The translations under genes were made by a program, and so were the position numbers. DNA of 62,733 bases from assembly GCA_011620585.1 (NCBI GenBank), contig WOYV01000106.1:1-62733 (forward strand), given 5' to 3'. Below, in pieces: positions 8,351-17,180 of this stretch. Under the pieces are notes generated by a model. The model ran no database searches, had not been told where the DNA came from, and worked only from the letters and a program-made list of their open reading frames with translations. Every line of letters starts with the position of its first letter. Positions within the stretch are counted from its first letter, which is position 1. This DNA is from Draconibacterium sp. Its GTDB lineage: Bacteria; Bacteroidota; Bacteroidia; Bacteroidales; Prolixibacteraceae.

Positions 8351-9895
8351 ATGAGCCGAAAGATGTTGATAACACTGATTGTTTTGATGGCGATTGTACT
8401 GTCGGGACTGATCCTGGTACAAACTTCCATGATCAAGTCGGCTTCGGATATCAGAGAAGAGCAATTTAATCAGTTGGTGTTGAATGCATTAAATCTGGTC
8501 TCGATACAACTCGATTTGGATGAACAACGTTTGGCCAGGGAATATGCCGAGAGGGGGATTATTCCAGGAGCAAATGATAAATCAGATGGACTTGGTAATG
8601 TTTTTCCTTATAATAGCCAGGCTCGGGGAACTTTAAATTTTAGTTTGAGTTATACTGAGCAAGGTGTGATCCGGAAATTTGAACAGGAATATCAACTCAA
8701 TATAAAAGATACAACGCAAGCTGTTTCTATAGCGGGGATTCAAGAATTTATGAAGAAAAGTCTGGAACAGGAACAACGCAGGAGAGAGTGGTTAAGAAAT
8801 TCAGACTGGACCAATTACAAGATTTTATTCCTTGAAGACAGGCCGTTGAAGGAACGTATAGACTCCACACGACTCGAAATGTTATTGGCAAATGCCATGG
8901 CACAGTTTGATATCGGTTTGGATTATAAATATGCGATAACTAATGCAACTTTAGGGAGTGAAACTATCATTTTGGGAGATAAGAATTATAATCCGAAGAA
9001 AGGTGATAAATATTCTCAGCTTCTGTTTCAGCGTGATTATAGCGGAGCAAAACCTAATTATCTGAATATTTATTTTCCTCAACGAAAACGGTATTTATTC
9101 CAGCAAACCGGGCTAACCATCATTCCAACCATCATTTTGACAGGTTTGCTGATTGCGATTTTTGCCTATACCATTATGGTGATTTTCAGGCAGAAAAAGT
9201 TGTCGAACATCAAAAACGATTTCATCAACAACATGACTCACGAATTAAAAACCCCAATATCGACTATTTCGCTGGCGAGCCAGATGTTGCAGGACGGAAC
9301 TATTTCGAATACGCCATCAACCATCGAACACATTTCAAAAGTAATCAACCAGGAAAGTAAACGTTTGAGTTTTCAGGTTGAAAAAGTGTTGCAAATGGCG
9401 GTATTCAACGAGGGAAGGCTTAAACTCAAATTGCGAGAATTCGACATCAATAAAATGATCGAGACTGTGGCAAGTAATTTTGAGTTACGTGTTAAAAGCA
9501 AAAATGGCACATTAATTACCGAAATCAAAGCAGAGAATGCAATTGTGAAGGGAGATGAAGTGCATATTACAAATGTTATTTTTAACTTGCTTGACAATGC
9601 AATGAAATACAGCAAGGAAAATCCGGAAATTAGGATTGTGACCGAAAATCGAAAGAATCAGATTATGGTTGCTGTACAGGATAACGGAATTGGAATTGCC
9701 AAAGAACATCATAGCCAAATTTTCGATCGCTTTTACCGGGTGCCCACCGGAAACGTGCATGATGTGAAAGGATTTGGGTTAGGATTAAGTTATGTGAAAA
9801 AGATTCTTGATCTTCATAACGGAGTGATCAAAGTTGAAAGTGCAATTAACAAAGGGACCAAGTTTAAACTCTATTTCCCGCAAATAAATAATTAA
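8351..9895 (+). CDS. Two-component sensor histidine kinase (RprX-like)
   Basis: A 514-residue inner-membrane sensor. TM1 is about residues 5-25, a periplasmic domain of roughly 225 residues follows, and TM2 is at about 253-278. The cytoplasmic kinase core has the H box NNMTHELKTP with phospho-accepting H297, the N box FNLLDNAMKYSKE, the G1 box DNGIGIA, an F box IFDRFYR and the G2 box GFGLGLSYV. It is followed 2 bp later by the response regulator, with which it must pair. The arrangement and the regulator resemble RprX/RprY of Bacteroides fragilis. The signal is not deducible. The ATG at 8363 (residue 5) is an alternative start. Confidence 0.93.
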   Translation: MSRKMLITLIVLMAIVLSGLILVQTSMIKSASDIREEQFNQLVLNALNLVSIQLDLDEQRLAREYAERGIIPGANDKSDGLGNVFPYNSQARGTLNFSLSYTEQGVIRKFEQEYQLNIKDTTQAVSIAGIQEFMKKSLEQEQRRREWLRNSDWTNYKILFLEDRPLKERIDSTRLEMLLANAMAQFDIGLDYKYAITNATLGSETIILGDKNYNPKKGDKYSQLLFQRDYSGAKPNYLNIYFPQRKRYLFQQTGLTIIPTIILTGLLIAIFAYTIMVIFRQKKLSNIKNDFINNMTHELKTPISTISLASQMLQDGTISNTPSTIEHISKVINQESKRLSFQVEKVLQMAVFNEGRLKLKLREFDINKMIETVASNFELRVKSKNGTLITEIKAENAIVKGDEVHITNVIFNLLDNAMKYSKENPEIRIVTENRKNQIMVAVQDNGIGIAKEHHSQIFDRFYRVPTGNVHDVKGFGLGLSYVKKILDLHNGVIKVESAINKGTKFKLYFPQINN

Positions 9896-9897
9896 CC

Positions 9898-10587
9898 ATG
9901 GAACAAAAGACAAAATTAATGCTCGCCGAAGATGACGAAAATTTAGGTTTGCTGTTAAAAGAATATCTGGTTGCCAAAGGATATGACGCTGATTTGTATC
10001 CCGACGGTGAAGCCGCTTACAAGGGCTTTATGAAAGAACATTACGATATCTGCATTCTTGATGTAATGATGCCAAAGAAAGATGGATTCACCTTAGCCAA
10101 AGACATCCGGATTGTGAATGCCGAAATTCCGGTTATTTTTCTTACTGCCAAGAATATGAAAGACGATGTGCTGGAAGGGTTTAAACTCGGTGCCGACGAT
10201 TATATTACCAAGCCTTTCAGTATGGAAGAATTAATTATGAGGATCGAGGCGATTTTACGTCGTACTTCGCTGGAAGGGCAGGCCGGCTCGCAACAGGTAT
10301 TTACACTTGGTAAGTTTACTTTCGATACCCGGAAACAAACGCTGAGCGAAGGTGAGGAATCGGTAAAACTAACTACCAAAGAATCGGAACTGTTAAAACT
10401 TTTATGCCAGAATGCCAATAAAGTACTCGAAAGAAATTATGCTTTAAAATCGATCTGGATTGATGATAACTATTTTAATGCAAGAAGCATGGATGTTTAC
10501 ATCACCAAACTTCGCAAACACTTAAAAGATGAGCCATCGATTGAGATCATCAACGTGCATGGGAAAGGATATAAATTGATTATCTGA
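9898..10587 (+). CDS. rprY: OmpR/PhoB-family response regulator (RprY-like)
   Basis: A 229-residue transcriptional regulator. The receiver domain (1-120) has the acidic pocket E11/D12, phosphorylatable D55 (CILDVMMPKKDG) and K105 (TKPFS). The C-terminal winged-helix DNA-binding domain covers about 130-228 and ends VHGKGYKLI. It lies 2 bp after the kinase and is followed by a strong terminator, so the pair forms a two-gene operon. The protein closely resembles RprY of Bacteroides/Porphyromonas from memory; the symbol is a homology-based guess, the family is not. Confidence 0.9.
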   Translation: MEQKTKLMLAEDDENLGLLLKEYLVAKGYDADLYPDGEAAYKGFMKEHYDICILDVMMPKKDGFTLAKDIRIVNAEIPVIFLTAKNMKDDVLEGFKLGADDYITKPFSMEELIMRIEAILRRTSLEGQAGSQQVFTLGKFTFDTRKQTLSEGEESVKLTTKESELLKLLCQNANKVLERNYALKSIWIDDNYFNARSMDVYITKLRKHLKDEPSIEIINVHGKGYKLII

Positions 10588-10591
10588 TATG

Positions 10592-10620
10592 AAAAATCCC
10601 CGCCATCAGCGGGGATTTTT
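10592..10620 (+). terminator. Rho-independent terminator of the two-component operon
   Basis: A perfect 12-bp stem (AAAAATCCCCGC / GCGGGGATTTTT) with a 5-nt loop lies 4 bp after the response-regulator stop. The A/T ends make it usable on both strands, so it may also end lepA transcription from the right. Confidence 0.92.
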
Positions 10621-10672
10621 ATTTTGTATCCGAATATTCTTGAATTTTGAGCGGCATTTAAACAGCCATCTT

Positions 10673-12457
10673 TTAGTCGAGTTTTAGAACAGCAAGGAAA
10701 GCTTTTTGCGGAACCTCCACATTCCCAATCTGTTTCATGCGCTTTTTCCCTTTCTTCTGTTTTTCCAAAAGTTTCCTTTTTCGGGTAATGTCACCTCCAT
10801 AACATTTGGCAGTTACATCTTTTCGAACTGCTTTTATGGTTTCACGTGCAATGATTTTGGCGCCAATGGCAGCCTGAATCGCAATATCAAACTGCTGTCG
10901 CGGTATGAGTTCTTTTAGTTTTTCGCACATCCTTCGGCCAAAATTGTAAGCATTGTCGAAATGGATCAGTGTTGAAAGCGCATCTACCATTTCTCCGTTC
11001 AGCAGTATATCGAGGCGAACCAACTTAGCCGGTTTGTACCCGCTGATGTGGTAGTCGAATGAAGCATAACCTTTCGAAATACTTTTCAGCTTATCGTAAA
11101 AGTCGAAAACGATCTCGCCGAGTGGCATGTTAAAGATCAGCTCTGCGCGTTCGGCCGTCAGGTAATTCTGACTCACCATTTCGCCACGTTTATCGAGACA
11201 AAGCCTCATAATCGGACCGATAAACTCTGATGCAGTAATGATATTCGCACGAATATAAGGTTCGTCGATTTCGTCGATGGTGGTCGATACCGGCATTCCC
11301 GAAGGGTTGTAAACAATTTGCTCGGTACCATCTGTCATATAAATCTTATACGAAACGTTCGGAACCGTGGTAATTACATTCATGTCGAACTCGCGCTCAA
11401 GCCGTTCCTGTATGATTTCCATGTGCAATAAACCAAGGAACCCGCAACGAAATCCAAAGCCCAGGGCGGCTGATGATTCCGGTTCAAAGGTAAGCGAAGC
11501 GTCGTTTAACTGAAGCTTATCCATGGCGGCTCGCAGATCTTCGTAATCCTCAGCATCGATCGGATAAACACCTGCAAAAACCATTGGTTTTACTTCTTCG
11601 AATCCTTCGATAGCTAAGCCCGGATTTTTTACATGCGTAATGGTATCTCCAACTTTAACTTCCTTGGCAGTTTTAATTCCTGAGATAATGTAACCTACCG
11701 CTCCCGGACCCAATACATCGCGAGGGTGTAAGCCCAGTTTCAATACTCCTACTTCGTCAGCATCGTATTGTTTCCCGGTAGCAACAAATTTTACCAGGTC
11801 CTTTTTTCGGATTTCACCGTTCAAAATTTTAAAATAGGCAATAATACCGCGAAAGGAATTGAAAACAGAATCGAAAATCAAAGCTTGCAAAGGGGCATTG
11901 GGATCTCCTTTGGGTGCCGGAATTTTGTTGAGAATGGCATCCAGGATTTCTTCAATGCCTTCACCAGTTTTTCCGCTGGCCCGTATAATGTCTTCGCGGT
12001 CGCAGCCTATCAGGTCAATAATTTGGTCTTCCACCACTTCAGGCATGGCATTCGGTAGATCCATTTTATTGAGGACAGGAATAATTTCGAGGTCGTGATC
12101 AATGGCGAGGTAAAGATTTGAGATGGTTTGTGCCTGAATTCCCTGAGTGGCATCGATGATCAGCAAAGCTCCTTCACAGGCGGCAATCGAACGTGAAACT
12201 TCGTACGAAAAGTCAACATGTCCGGGAGTATCGATTAAGTTAAGTTTGTACGGTACGCCTTCATGCTCATAATCCATCTGGATGGCATGACTTTTAATCG
12301 TAATCCCTCGTTCCTGTTCCAGGTCCATACTGTCGAGTACCTGGTCGTGCATGTCTCGCCCAGTAACAGTTTTTGTGTATTCGAGCAAACGATCGGCCAG
12401 TGTGCTCTTTCCATGATCGATATGTGCGATGATGCAAAAATTTCGTATGTTTTCCAT
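10673..12457 (-). CDS. lepA: Elongation factor 4 (back-translocating GTPase)
   Basis: A 594-residue translational GTPase. The G1 motif is AHIDHGKST at the N-terminus, followed by [12 protein letters not shown] (G3) and NKMDLP (G4); the LepA-specific C-terminal domain ends with [20 protein letters not shown], the lysine-rich segment typical of the family. I choose the ATG at 12457; the upstream TTG at 12463 adds only two residues. It acts on ribosomes stalled under ionic or cold stress. Confidence 0.97.
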   Translation of the reverse strand: MENIRNFCIIAHIDHGKSTLADRLLEYTKTVTGRDMHDQVLDSMDLEQERGITIKSHAIQMDYEHEGVPYKLNLIDTPGHVDFSYEVSRSIAACEGALLIIDATQGIQAQTISNLYLAIDHDLEIIPVLNKMDLPNAMPEVVEDQIIDLIGCDREDIIRASGKTGEGIEEILDAILNKIPAPKGDPNAPLQALIFDSVFNSFRGIIAYFKILNGEIRKKDLVKFVATGKQYDADEVGVLKLGLHPRDVLGPGAVGYIISGIKTAKEVKVGDTITHVKNPGLAIEGFEEVKPMVFAGVYPIDAEDYEDLRAAMDKLQLNDASLTFEPESSAALGFGFRCGFLGLLHMEIIQERLEREFDMNVITTVPNVSYKIYMTDGTEQIVYNPSGMPVSTTIDEIDEPYIRANIITASEFIGPIMRLCLDKRGEMVSQNYLTAERAELIFNMPLGEIVFDFYDKLKSISKGYASFDYHISGYKPAKLVRLDILLNGEMVDALSTLIHFDNAYNFGRRMCEKLKELIPRQQFDIAIQAAIGAKIIARETIKAVRKDVTAKCYGGDITRKRKLLEKQKKGKKRMKQIGNVEVPQKAFLAVLKLD

Positions 12458-12506
12458 TCTCAAACCTTTAACAGAAATTCACGGCTTTAATCGCCTTTAT
12501 TTTGCG

Positions 12507-12514
12507 CAAAGATA
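12507..12514 (-). promoter_or_regulatory. -7 promoter element of lepA
   Basis: On the minus strand this reads TATCTTTG, an exact TAnnTTTG, about 50 bp before the lepA ATG. A convincing -33 TTG is not seen. Confidence 0.45.
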
Positions 12515-12616
12515 TTTAAATTTTCATACTACTTAGAGGTGTATAAATATGTGACTTAAATTTAATTACTAAAAAGATCGCGATTTGGCACAATATTTGT
12601 AAAATACATATTAGTC

Positions 12617-12670
12617 ATGAAAACAATTAAACGTGGAAACAGAGAACAGTTATCCACAATATTTTATTAG
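12617..12670 (+). CDS. Candidate 17-residue basic peptide or small RNA unit
   Basis: In the roughly 300-bp gap between two leftward genes there is a short rightward frame, MKTIKRGNREQLSTIFY, 14 bp ahead of a hairpin-plus-T-run terminator (12685-12704) and about 65 bp ahead of a second terminator. An AATATTTG resembling the -7 box lies 18 bp upstream (12592-12599), with no clear -33. The pattern of promoter-like element, short transcript and two terminators suggests a small RNA or peptide gene, but codon evidence is far too short to show translation. Confidence 0.25.
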   Translation: MKTIKRGNREQLSTIFY

Positions 12671-12684
12671 AAAGAAGATACTTC

Positions 12685-12704
12685 ACAGCAATTTGCTGTT
12701 TTTT
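12685..12704 (+). terminator. Small intrinsic terminator in the lepA/aldo-keto reductase gap
   Basis: A 6-bp stem ACAGCA/TGCTGT with a 3-nt loop is followed by five T on the plus strand. It does not serve either flanking gene, which both read left. Confidence 0.5.
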
Positions 12705-12735
12705 CATAAGTTTGGTTTAGTTAGGTTTAGTTAGG

Positions 12736-12766
12736 TCCCGGGGTGTTGACCCCGGGATTTTCTTTT
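12736..12766 (+). terminator. Strong GC-rich terminator at the end of the aldo/keto reductase gene
   Basis: A perfect 9-bp stem TCCCGGGGT/ACCCCGGGA with a 4-nt loop is followed by TTTTCTTTT on the plus strand. On the minus strand it directly follows the aldo/keto reductase stop but has no T-run there, so its polarity is toward the right. It is preceded by the tandem repeat GGTTTAGTTA GGTTTAGTTA (12714-12733). Confidence 0.65.
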
Positions 12767-13769
12767 ATGACTCTTTGCTTTTGAAATATTCCACGGTTCC
12801 ATCCAGTGCAATATTTTTCACTTTGTCAATTAATGTCATTCTGTCTTCTTCGCTTAGTTTTGTAAACGATCGGGCAAGGGCAATCTTTTCGCGCATAAAA
12901 GTGGCATTTTCATTACCTGAAATTAAAACTGAAACAGGCAATGACCATACAAAATACATGGCTTCTTTAATACTCAGGTAATTTGGAATAATAGGGTCGT
13001 TTGATTGCCAGTTTGCTTCTTTTTTATTGGCAAAGAAACGTCCGTCGGCCAACGATTTAATCGATGTAATACCCAAATTCCGGTCGAGCGCTTTTGGTAG
13101 TACGTTTTTAGTGAAACTAAAATAGGAAGGGTCCAATACATTGACTGGCATCAACACCGTGTCAAAAATATCACTTTCCTTTGTTCGCTCAAGCATTTTT
13201 AGATGAGCAAACGGATTTTGGTGGCCAGTGAATCCAAGATACCTGAATTTGCCCTGTGCTTTGGCCTTTAGTAAGTAATCCAGAACACCATTTTCAATTC
13301 TACGATCTACGTCTTCTGGTGTACTAACAGCGTGAACCTGATACAAATCGAGTTGATCGATTTTTAATCTGCTCAATGTTCCTTCCAAATGTTCCTGAAC
13401 TGTTTTTGCATCGGGACCTGTTGTTTTTGATGTAAGAAATATCAGATCGCGATATTTTGGGGTAAGGTATTTACCGTAACGTTCCTCGCTAACTCCATTA
13501 GCGTAACTTTCTGCTGTATCAAAAAAGCGAACTCCACCTTCAAGCGAGGCTTCAATTACTTCATGGGCATCTCTTTCAGTGGTCCACCCAACATGATATC
13601 CCCCGGTTCCCAGCATGGTTACATACTCCCCGGTACGGCCAAGTTTTCGTTTGGGTAAAACTTCGCCCAGACGGTCACTTGAAGGTGTTTGGGAAAAAGA
13701 GACGGAGGAAACCGTCAATCCGGCAGTGGCTCCGGCCAGCGATTTTAAAAAGGTTCGTCTGTCTGTCAT
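12765..13769 (-). CDS. Tat-exported aldo/keto reductase
   Basis: A 334-residue NAD(P)H-dependent oxidoreductase of the AKR fold. The N-terminus DRRTFLKSLAGATAG is a twin-arginine signal, so the folded enzyme should reach the periplasm. The catalytic tetrad is visible as D84 and Y89 (FFDTAESY), K115 (LTSKTTG) and H146 (YQVHAVS). Exported AKR paralogues with Tat signals are common in Bacteroidota and Planctomycetes, usually of unknown substrate and often tied to sugar degradation. It is not linked to a carbohydrate locus here. Confidence 0.9.
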   Translation of the reverse strand: MTDRRTFLKSLAGATAGLTVSSVSFSQTPSSDRLGEVLPKRKLGRTGEYVTMLGTGGYHVGWTTERDAHEVIEASLEGGVRFFDTAESYANGVSEERYGKYLTPKYRDLIFLTSKTTGPDAKTVQEHLEGTLSRLKIDQLDLYQVHAVSTPEDVDRRIENGVLDYLLKAKAQGKFRYLGFTGHQNPFAHLKMLERTKESDIFDTVLMPVNVLDPSYFSFTKNVLPKALDRNLGITSIKSLADGRFFANKKEANWQSNDPIIPNYLSIKEAMYFVWSLPVSVLISGNENATFMREKIALARSFTKLSEEDRMTLIDKVKNIALDGTVEYFKSKES

Positions 13770-13970
13770 AATGTTTAATTTTATATGTTTTATACTTGAA
13801 TTTTCTAATTAGGTTTCTTATCTGTAAACATTCATTATTATAATTTGTGCTCGAAATGCGCAAATAAAATATTTGTCTTTTCAAATCCTTTCAATTTTGT
13901 AACTTAGGATGCATAATAAATGTGCATAAATCAATATTTATTTAGAACTTAACTAATTAAAATAATCAAC

Positions 13971-15272
13971 ATGCAAAAGATTCTTTTTTTCATCTTTTTT
14001 GTGGTTGTAATATCTGCATCAGCCGCAATTGCGCAAACCAAATCCATCCATAAATCCGCACCTCTTAGCGAGGCTTCTCCCGAAAGTGTTGGGATTTCAT
14101 CCGAACGTTTGGCACGGATTGATCAAATGTGTCGGGAGGAGGTTGAAAAAGGTAACCTGCCCGGAATTGTATCACTGTTGGCACGAAATGGTAAGATTGT
14201 ACATTGGAAGGCCTATGGAATGGCGGATAATCAGGAAGAAAAAGAAATGAAACGCGATGCTATTTTCAGGATCGCTTCGCAGACAAAGGCGATTACTTCC
14301 ACTGCGGTTATGATGTTGTGGGAAGAAGGTAAGTTTCAGCTTGATGATCCGATTTCGAAATATATTCCCGAGTTTAAAGACCCAAAAGTTCTTACCGGTT
14401 TTAGTTACAGCGATACTACATGGACGGGCGTTCCGGTGAAAAACGAGATCACGATCCGCCACTTGCTCACACATACATCGGGTATTGGATATGGTATGAT
14501 CGATCCGGATGAACGTTTTAGGATGATTTATCAGAAAGCAGGGATCATTGATGCATTTACAACCGGTAATCAAACCATCAAAGAAAATATCAAGAAGTTA
14601 GCCAAGCTACCGCTCCATCATAATCCCGGCGAAAATTTTGTATATAGCGAAGGTTTGGATGTGTTAGGCTATCTCATCGAAATCGTTTCGGGAATGCCTT
14701 TCGATAAATTTCTGAAAACCCATATTTTCGATCCACTTGGAATGGCCGATACTTATTTTTATCTGCCCGTCAATAAGGCGGAACGAATGGTTACTGTTCA
14801 GTATAAAAAAGACGGGGAATGGCAAAAATTTCCGAAAACACCTGAATACGATCCCGATTACCCGATTAAAGGGGCTAAAACTTTCTTCTCGGGCGGGGGC
14901 GGATTATCAAGTACGGCCAAAGATTATGCAATATTTCTTCAAATGTATTTAAACGGTGGCGAATACAATGGTGTAAGATTACTTAGCCGGAAAACTGTAG
15001 ATGTTGTATTGAGCAACCAGATTGGGAGCATTTGGGGCGATGGCGATAATAAGTTCGGCCTCGCATTTCAGTTGGTAACCCAACTTGGACAAAATAAGGG
15101 CGGAAAAGGAAGTTTCGGGACGTTTAGCTGGGGAGGCTATTTCAATACGCAATATTTTGCCGATCCTGAAGAAAACGTAATTGGCATTATCATGAAACAA
15201 ACACAAGGTCCGGTGGACGATGTTACCGGCTGGAAATTTCAGCAACTGGTTTTTCAAACGATTGACGATTAA
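13971..15272 (+). CDS. Secreted class C beta-lactamase-family serine hydrolase
   Basis: A 433-residue periplasmic protein with a Sec signal peptide (cleavage probably after AIA, residue 21). The nucleophile motif is S103-Q-T-K106 (RIASQTKAITS), and Y225 in VYSEG occupies the YxN position, with Glu-Gly instead of Asn. Such EstB/ClbP/D-aminopeptidase-like proteins act as esterases, peptidases or penicillin-recognising enzymes; true beta-lactamase activity is not implied. It sits 8 bp before deoC and reads the same way, so it could be cotranscribed with the pentose genes, though no functional link is evident. Confidence 0.88.
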   Translation: MQKILFFIFFVVVISASAAIAQTKSIHKSAPLSEASPESVGISSERLARIDQMCREEVEKGNLPGIVSLLARNGKIVHWKAYGMADNQEEKEMKRDAIFRIASQTKAITSTAVMMLWEEGKFQLDDPISKYIPEFKDPKVLTGFSYSDTTWTGVPVKNEITIRHLLTHTSGIGYGMIDPDERFRMIYQKAGIIDAFTTGNQTIKENIKKLAKLPLHHNPGENFVYSEGLDVLGYLIEIVSGMPFDKFLKTHIFDPLGMADTYFYLPVNKAERMVTVQYKKDGEWQKFPKTPEYDPDYPIKGAKTFFSGGGGLSSTAKDYAIFLQMYLNGGEYNGVRLLSRKTVDVVLSNQIGSIWGDGDNKFGLAFQLVTQLGQNKGGKGSFGTFSWGGYFNTQYFADPEENVIGIIMKQTQGPVDDVTGWKFQQLVFQTIDD

Positions 15273-15280
15273 TATATAAC

Positions 15281-16003
15281 ATGAAAAAAATAAAAGAACT
15301 GGCTAAAATGATCGACCACTCGATTCTGCATCCAACAATGACGGATGTAGATTTAAAACGCGAATGCGAGGTGGCGAAAAAATACAATGTGGCATCGGTC
15401 TGTGTAAAACCCTATGCTGTGAAACAAGCCGCTGAATTATTAAAGGGTTCGGAGGTGTTGGTTGGGTGTGTGATTAGCTTTCCGGCTGGTAACTCCGCCA
15501 TCGATGTTAAAGTTTTTGAAACCGAAATTGCCTGCCGCGACGGCGCCGAGGAAATCGATATGGTCATCAATATCGGGAAAGCGCTACAGGGCGATTGGAT
15601 TTATATTGAAAAAGAAATCGGTGCGGTAACTGAAGCGTGTCATAAAAATGGCGCCATCGTAAAGGTGATTTTTGAAACTGACTATGTGTCCCGGAAAGAA
15701 GATATCCGGAAACTTTGTGAAATCTGTACCAAAGTGGAAGCGGATTATGTGAAAACTTCAACCGGCTTTGGATTTGTAAAAGGAGCAGACGGTAAATATT
15801 CTTATGAGGGAGCTACTCTCGAAAACCTGAAAATTATGCGTGAAAGCAGCGGTCCAAAAGTAAAGTTGAAAGCAGCAGGCGGGGTTCGTTCGCTTGATGG
15901 TTTGCTGGCTGTTAAAGAGGCCGGTTGTTCGCGTTGCGGAGCCACAGCTACTATTGCCATATTGGAGGAAGCCCAAAAACGTTTTGTAAACTTGCCTTTT
16001 TAA
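15281..16003 (+). CDS. deoC: Deoxyribose-phosphate aldolase
   Basis: A 240-residue class I aldolase splitting 2-deoxyribose-5-phosphate into glyceraldehyde-3-phosphate and acetaldehyde. The Schiff-base lysine is K158 in VKTSTGFG; D93 (EIDMVIN) and K197 (KLKAAGGVR) fit the other catalytic positions. With the permease and ribokinase downstream it forms a small module for use of deoxyribose or nucleosides. Confidence 0.96.
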   Translation: MKKIKELAKMIDHSILHPTMTDVDLKRECEVAKKYNVASVCVKPYAVKQAAELLKGSEVLVGCVISFPAGNSAIDVKVFETEIACRDGAEEIDMVINIGKALQGDWIYIEKEIGAVTEACHKNGAIVKVIFETDYVSRKEDIRKLCEICTKVEADYVKTSTGFGFVKGADGKYSYEGATLENLKIMRESSGPKVKLKAAGGVRSLDGLLAVKEAGCSRCGATATIAILEEAQKRFVNLPF

Positions 16004-16050
16004 TTTAAACCTGCCCGATTGAGTCATTCGCGGGCCTAAAACTAAAACTT

Positions 16051-17052
16051 ATGTATATTGTTGATTCGTATCCTGTAGCAGTGCTGTTTTGCATTGTCAC
16101 CATGTTGTGCTGGGGGTCGTGGGCAAACACGCAGAAACTTGCTTATAAAGAATGGGGTTTCCCGCTTTTTTACTGGGATTATACATTGGGAGTGATCATC
16201 CTTTCACTGATTTTCGGTTTTACAATCGGAAGCATGGGGGAGAATGGCGAAGCTTTTCTTCCGAACCTGATGGGTGCTTCTTCAAAAGCATTCCTGTATG
16301 CATTACTTGGCGGAGTAATTTTTAATATCGCCAATCTTTTACTGGTAGCTGCCATCGAAATTGCCGGAATGGCCATTGCATTTCCAATCGGTATTGGTTT
16401 GGCTCTGGTTTTGGGTGTTTTTAATAATTATTTGCCAAATCCCGGAGATTATCAAACCTTTTACTTGTTTTTGGGAGTAGCCCTGGTAACGGTTGCTATC
16501 ATCATCAATGCCATGGCCTACAAGAATGTTTCGAAGGGCAGTAAATCAACCAAAGGCATTTTGATATCGCTTGTTGCCGGTATCCTGATGTCGTTTTTTT
16601 ATCGCTTTGTCGCCAATTCAATGTCGCCGGATCTTATCAATATTACTCCCGGAACATTTACTCCTTACAGCGCGGTATTTGTGTTTTCGATCGGGATTTT
16701 TATTTCGAATTTTGTATTTAATTACTATTTCATGCGGAAACCCATTAGTGGAAATCCGCTTACTTTCAGAATGTATTTTCAGCAAGGAACTCCCAGACTG
16801 CATTTAGTAGGAATTTTCGGTGGGATGATCTGGAGTTTGGGAATGATGTTGAGTATTATGTCGGGTGATGTGGCTGGATATGCCATTTCATATGGCCTGG
16901 GGCAAGGGGCAACACTCGTTGCTGCAATCTGGGGCGTTTTTGTGTGGAAGGAATTTTCAGGCGCACCCAAGCGTACCAACCTGATGCTGACTGCAATGTT
17001 TGCCTTTTTTATTATCGGTCTGGCTTTGATTATTCTGGCGCGGCTGGCTTAG
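16051..17052 (+). CDS. DMT-superfamily sugar permease (GRP/RhaT-like)
   Basis: A 333-residue integral membrane protein with about ten membrane segments. The N-terminus CWGSWANTQKLAYKEWGFPLF and the internal pseudo-repeat are typical of the glucose/ribose porter group of the drug/metabolite transporter superfamily. It lies between deoC and rbsK, all rightward, so ribose, deoxyribose or a nucleoside is a reasonable substrate guess. Some relatives are annotated as ureide or multidrug permeases, so the substrate is uncertain. Confidence 0.8.
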   Translation: MYIVDSYPVAVLFCIVTMLCWGSWANTQKLAYKEWGFPLFYWDYTLGVIILSLIFGFTIGSMGENGEAFLPNLMGASSKAFLYALLGGVIFNIANLLLVAAIEIAGMAIAFPIGIGLALVLGVFNNYLPNPGDYQTFYLFLGVALVTVAIIINAMAYKNVSKGSKSTKGILISLVAGILMSFFYRFVANSMSPDLINITPGTFTPYSAVFVFSIGIFISNFVFNYYFMRKPISGNPLTFRMYFQQGTPRLHLVGIFGGMIWSLGMMLSIMSGDVAGYAISYGLGQGATLVAAIWGVFVWKEFSGAPKRTNLMLTAMFAFFIIGLALIILARLA

Positions 17053-17126
17053 TTAGGTGTTCTGAGTTAATGATTCAGATATTTGGAATACTATAACTCA
17101 CCCTGATTGTGACTTCGTAACAATCA

Positions 17127-17150
17127 TCCCTCTCTTTATAAAGAGAGGGA
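17127..17150. repeat. Perfect 24-bp palindrome before rbsK
   Basis: TCCCTCTCTTTA followed by its exact reverse complement, centred about 42 bp before the rbsK ATG, inside a 128-bp gap. No T-run follows on either strand, so it is not a standard terminator. It could be an operator or one copy of a dispersed intergenic palindrome. Confidence 0.6.
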
Positions 17151-17180
17151 AAGATTAAAGGTTGAAATTAAAAATTTAAA

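Noticed and set aside
12650-12658. Exact DnaA box TTATCCACA as a sign of oriC
   Set aside because: Only one box, no cluster, no dnaA or dnaN nearby; not enough for an origin.
13971-15272. Beta-lactamase resistance gene
   Set aside because: Only the SxxK family fold is present; the YxN motif is changed to YSE and the family is mostly esterases or peptidases.
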